From positions 2,844 through 66,843 of the forward strand of contig NZ_JANHJQ010000024.1 in the NCBI RefSeq assembly GCF_024609785.1: a stretch of DNA of 64,000 nucleotides, in the 5' to 3' direction. Both the position numbers and the translations under genes were made by a program. The notes under the pieces were generated by a model that was not told the origin of the DNA, searched no databases, and worked only from the letters and a program-made list of their open reading frames with translations. The stretch is from Pseudalkalibacillus decolorationis (GTDB lineage Bacteria; Bacillota; Bacilli; Bacillales; Fictibacillaceae). Shown here piece by piece: positions 62,278 through 64,000 of this stretch; the first letter of the stretch is position 1; every line of letters starts with the position of its first letter.

Positions 62278-63630
62278 GTGACGAAAAGCCATTCATTAAA
62301 ACGTACGCTTACTTTATTCCCAGTTGTTATTTTTGGCCTCGCCTATATGGCGCCGATGACTGTCTTTACCACGTACGGGGTTGCTGCAGAGAGTTCAAAT
62401 GGAATGATCCCTGCAGCTTACCTGGCAGCCTTAATCACGATGTTATTTACGGCCTATAGCTATGGATTGATGGTAAAAGCTTATCCGGTGGCGGGGTCTG
62501 CGTACACATATGCACAAAAAACGATTAATCCACACGTTGGTTTTCTAGTTGGTTGGGCAATATTAATGGACTATTTGTTTTTACCGATGATCAATGTACT
62601 GGTCGCTGGTATTTATTTTCAAGCTGCGATCCCAGAAGTTCCATTATGGATATGGATGGTTTTATTTATTGGAGCTATAACGATCATCAATATACTAGGT
62701 ATTAAAGTCACCACGAGAGTGAATAGTATTTTGATCACCTACCAGTTTTTAGTGATTGCGATATTTATTATCCTTTCGTTAAGAGGACTTGCAAATGGTA
62801 TGGGAACCGGTACGTTCACTTCTGCTCTTCCTTTTTATAACCCGGAGGTTTCTTTCTCACTTGTACTTGCAGGTGCATCGATACTTTGCTTATCATTTTT
62901 GGGATTTGACTCGGTTACTATACTTTCGGAGGAAACGATCGAGCCAGAAAAGACGATTCCTAAGGCAGTTTTTCTAGTTGCTTTAATAGGTGGTGGCCTA
63001 TTCATTTTAGTCTCATATGTAAGCTATTTGGTCTATCCTGATTTTACCGCATTTACAAATGCGGATTCAGCAGCATTCGAGATTGCAGCTTACATCGGTG
63101 GGAATCTGTTTAGCTCACTGTTTGCCTCGGGAATGATTGTTCTCTGCTTTGCATCTGGTCTTTCCTCCCATGCAAGCGTCTCTCGACTTTTGTATGCCAT
63201 GGGCCGCGATTCTGTAATTCCTAAAAAAATATTTGGTTATATTCATCCTAAATTTAATACCCCTGTTTACAATATTCTTTTGGTCAGTCTGTTTGCTTTA
63301 TCTGCCCTTGTGGTCGATCTGGTTACCGCTGCTTCCTTTATCAACTTTGGTGCATTAGTTGCTTTTACTTTCGTTAATTTATCCGTAATTGCTTATTATT
63401 TTTTAAGAAATAACAAGCGATCTCCTAAAGAAACCATCTTGTATCTCATTATACCTTTAATCGGTGCAAGTTTTAATTTATGGCTGTGGTCAAACCTTGA
63501 CAAAAATTCCATGCTCCTAGGTGGTATTTGGGCCACTTGCGGGCTGATTTATCTATTGTTTTTAACCAAAATGTTTACACGAAGGCCTCCTGAATTAAAT
63601 TTTGAAATCGATCAAAAGCCTTCTGCTTAA
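62278..63630 (+). CDS. APC-family amine/amino-acid permease (PuuP-like)
   Basis: Predicted membrane importer, 450 residues with about 12 hydrophobic segments. The start LTLFPVVIFGLAYMAPMTVF (about residues 12-31), YPVAGSAYTYAQKTINPHVG near 73-92, and GFDSVTILSEETIEPEKTIP near 208 resemble the putrescine importer PuuP and relatives. An upstream frame from 62215 has no proper ribosome site; GTG at 62278 with AAGGAGG at 62261-62267 is chosen. It probably supplies putrescine to the two preceding enzymes. Confidence 0.88.
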   Translation: MTKSHSLKRTLTLFPVVIFGLAYMAPMTVFTTYGVAAESSNGMIPAAYLAALITMLFTAYSYGLMVKAYPVAGSAYTYAQKTINPHVGFLVGWAILMDYLFLPMINVLVAGIYFQAAIPEVPLWIWMVLFIGAITIINILGIKVTTRVNSILITYQFLVIAIFIILSLRGLANGMGTGTFTSALPFYNPEVSFSLVLAGASILCLSFLGFDSVTILSEETIEPEKTIPKAVFLVALIGGGLFILVSYVSYLVYPDFTAFTNADSAAFEIAAYIGGNLFSSLFASGMIVLCFASGLSSHASVSRLLYAMGRDSVIPKKIFGYIHPKFNTPVYNILLVSLFALSALVVDLVTAASFINFGALVAFTFVNLSVIAYYFLRNNKRSPKETILYLIIPLIGASFNLWLWSNLDKNSMLLGGIWATCGLIYLLFLTKMFTRRPPELNFEIDQKPSA

Positions 63631-63652
63631 AGATTTATGTGGGGAGGGAAAT

Positions 63653-64000
63653 ATGGACGCATCTGTTGGGACACTTAGTCAAATCTATCGGTATCCTGTT
63701 AAATCACTAAGAGGTGAAAGTTTATTAGAATCCATTGTTGAGAACTATGGATTATATGGTGATAGAAGTCATGCTTTTCTTGATAAAACAAGACGAGGTG
63801 AATATTTAACAGCTAGACAAGCTCCGAATCTGCTTGGATACAAAGCGGAGTTTACTGAAGAAAGAAAGGGACCGACCTTTCCTAATGTGAAAATCACTTC
63901 TCCTGAAGGTCGTATCTTTAATTGGGATGATGAAGCTTTGGAGACAGAAATCGAAACTGTATCTGGGAGACGCGTTTCTAAGGTTAAGTATTCCCCAGAT
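63653..64000 (+). CDS. MOSC-domain protein, 5' part (cut by window end)
   Basis: The first 116 residues are present and the frame runs off the window. The N-terminal beta-barrel signature is clear: LSQIYRYPVKSLRGESL near residues 8-24, followed by YGLYGDRSHAFLD and YLTARQAPNLL. MOSC proteins bind molybdenum-type cofactor or carry sulfur for metal centres; the specific role is not known. GGGGAGGG precedes the ATG at 63653. Confidence 0.85.
   Translation, partial: MDASVGTLSQIYRYPVKSLRGESLLESIVENYGLYGDRSHAFLDKTRRGEYLTARQAPNLLGYKAEFTEERKGPTFPNVKITSPEGRIFNWDDEALETEIETVSGRRVSKVKYSPD

Noticed and set aside
1-64000. tRNA, rRNA, CRISPR array, prophage, biosynthetic cluster, riboswitch
   Set aside because: Reading both strands, no cloverleaf, rRNA core, regularly spaced repeats, phage structural genes or recognisable riboswitch core was seen; a covariance search would be needed to exclude weak cases.

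Overview
The window is low-GC Gram-positive chromosomal DNA, most probably from a Bacillaceae species. Pointers are strong AGGAGG ribosome sites with many TTG/GTG starts, Fur boxes, an FbpA homologue, IDEAL-domain and CBO0543 proteins, a class D sortase with an LPDTA substrate, and a CcpA-type cre site. No rRNA, tRNA, CRISPR array or prophage was seen. Nearly all identifiable genes are catabolic, transport or regulatory, separated by short scars of dead insertion sequences and broken genes.

Layout. (1) 1-10.5 kb: an M20 amidohydrolase, a HAD-type surface phosphatase lipoprotein on the minus strand, then a HisKA_2 kinase and ANTAR response regulator (EutW/EutV-like) followed by aldehyde dehydrogenase, a glutamine-synthetase-like ligase, a short-chain dehydrogenase and an ethanolamine permease. 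This looks like ethanolamine breakdown by gamma-glutamylation, without the B12-dependent ammonia-lyase. Three leader hairpins next to terminators are candidate ANTAR antitermination targets. (2) 10.6-20 kb: an iron-starvation island with at least four good Fur boxes. It holds a DUF2325 protein, flavodoxin, a PD-(D/E)XK-like iron-sulfur protein, an IDEAL protein and FbpA, then a Btr-like AraC regulator, a frameshifted nitroreductase and a complete siderophore ABC importer. (3) 20-28 kb: transposase remnants, DinB, DoxX, two CBO0543 membrane proteins, a secreted M28 peptidase, a GNAT and a YcaQ-like protein. (4) 28-34 kb: a PucR regulator, a broken amino-acid permease, methylmalonate/malonate-semialdehyde dehydrogenase and an omega-amino-acid aminotransferase, a probable beta-alanine pathway. 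(5) 34-39 kb: a double GNAT and pyruvate phosphate dikinase with its regulatory kinase/phosphorylase. (6) 39.7-50.2 kb: a YesMN-type two-component system, a carbohydrate ABC importer, an oxidoreductase, two sugar isomerases and a YesL-like protein. (7) 50.9-56.5 kb: a sortase with its cell-wall substrate, a three-gene ABC-2 exporter and a TraB-family protein. (8) 57.2-63.6 kb: a sigma-54 activator, a -24/-12 promoter, putrescine aminotransferase, an aldehyde dehydrogenase and a polyamine/amino-acid permease. The window ends inside a MOSC-domain gene.

A common theme is scavenging of small amines (ethanolamine, beta-alanine-type amino acids, putrescine), each with its own permease, amine-handling enzyme, aldehyde dehydrogenase and a different class of regulator (ANTAR antitermination, PucR, sigma-54 activator). 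A 144-bp interspersed repeat occurs twice (2666-2809 and 30733-30876). All functions are inferred from motifs read by eye; no database search was run.
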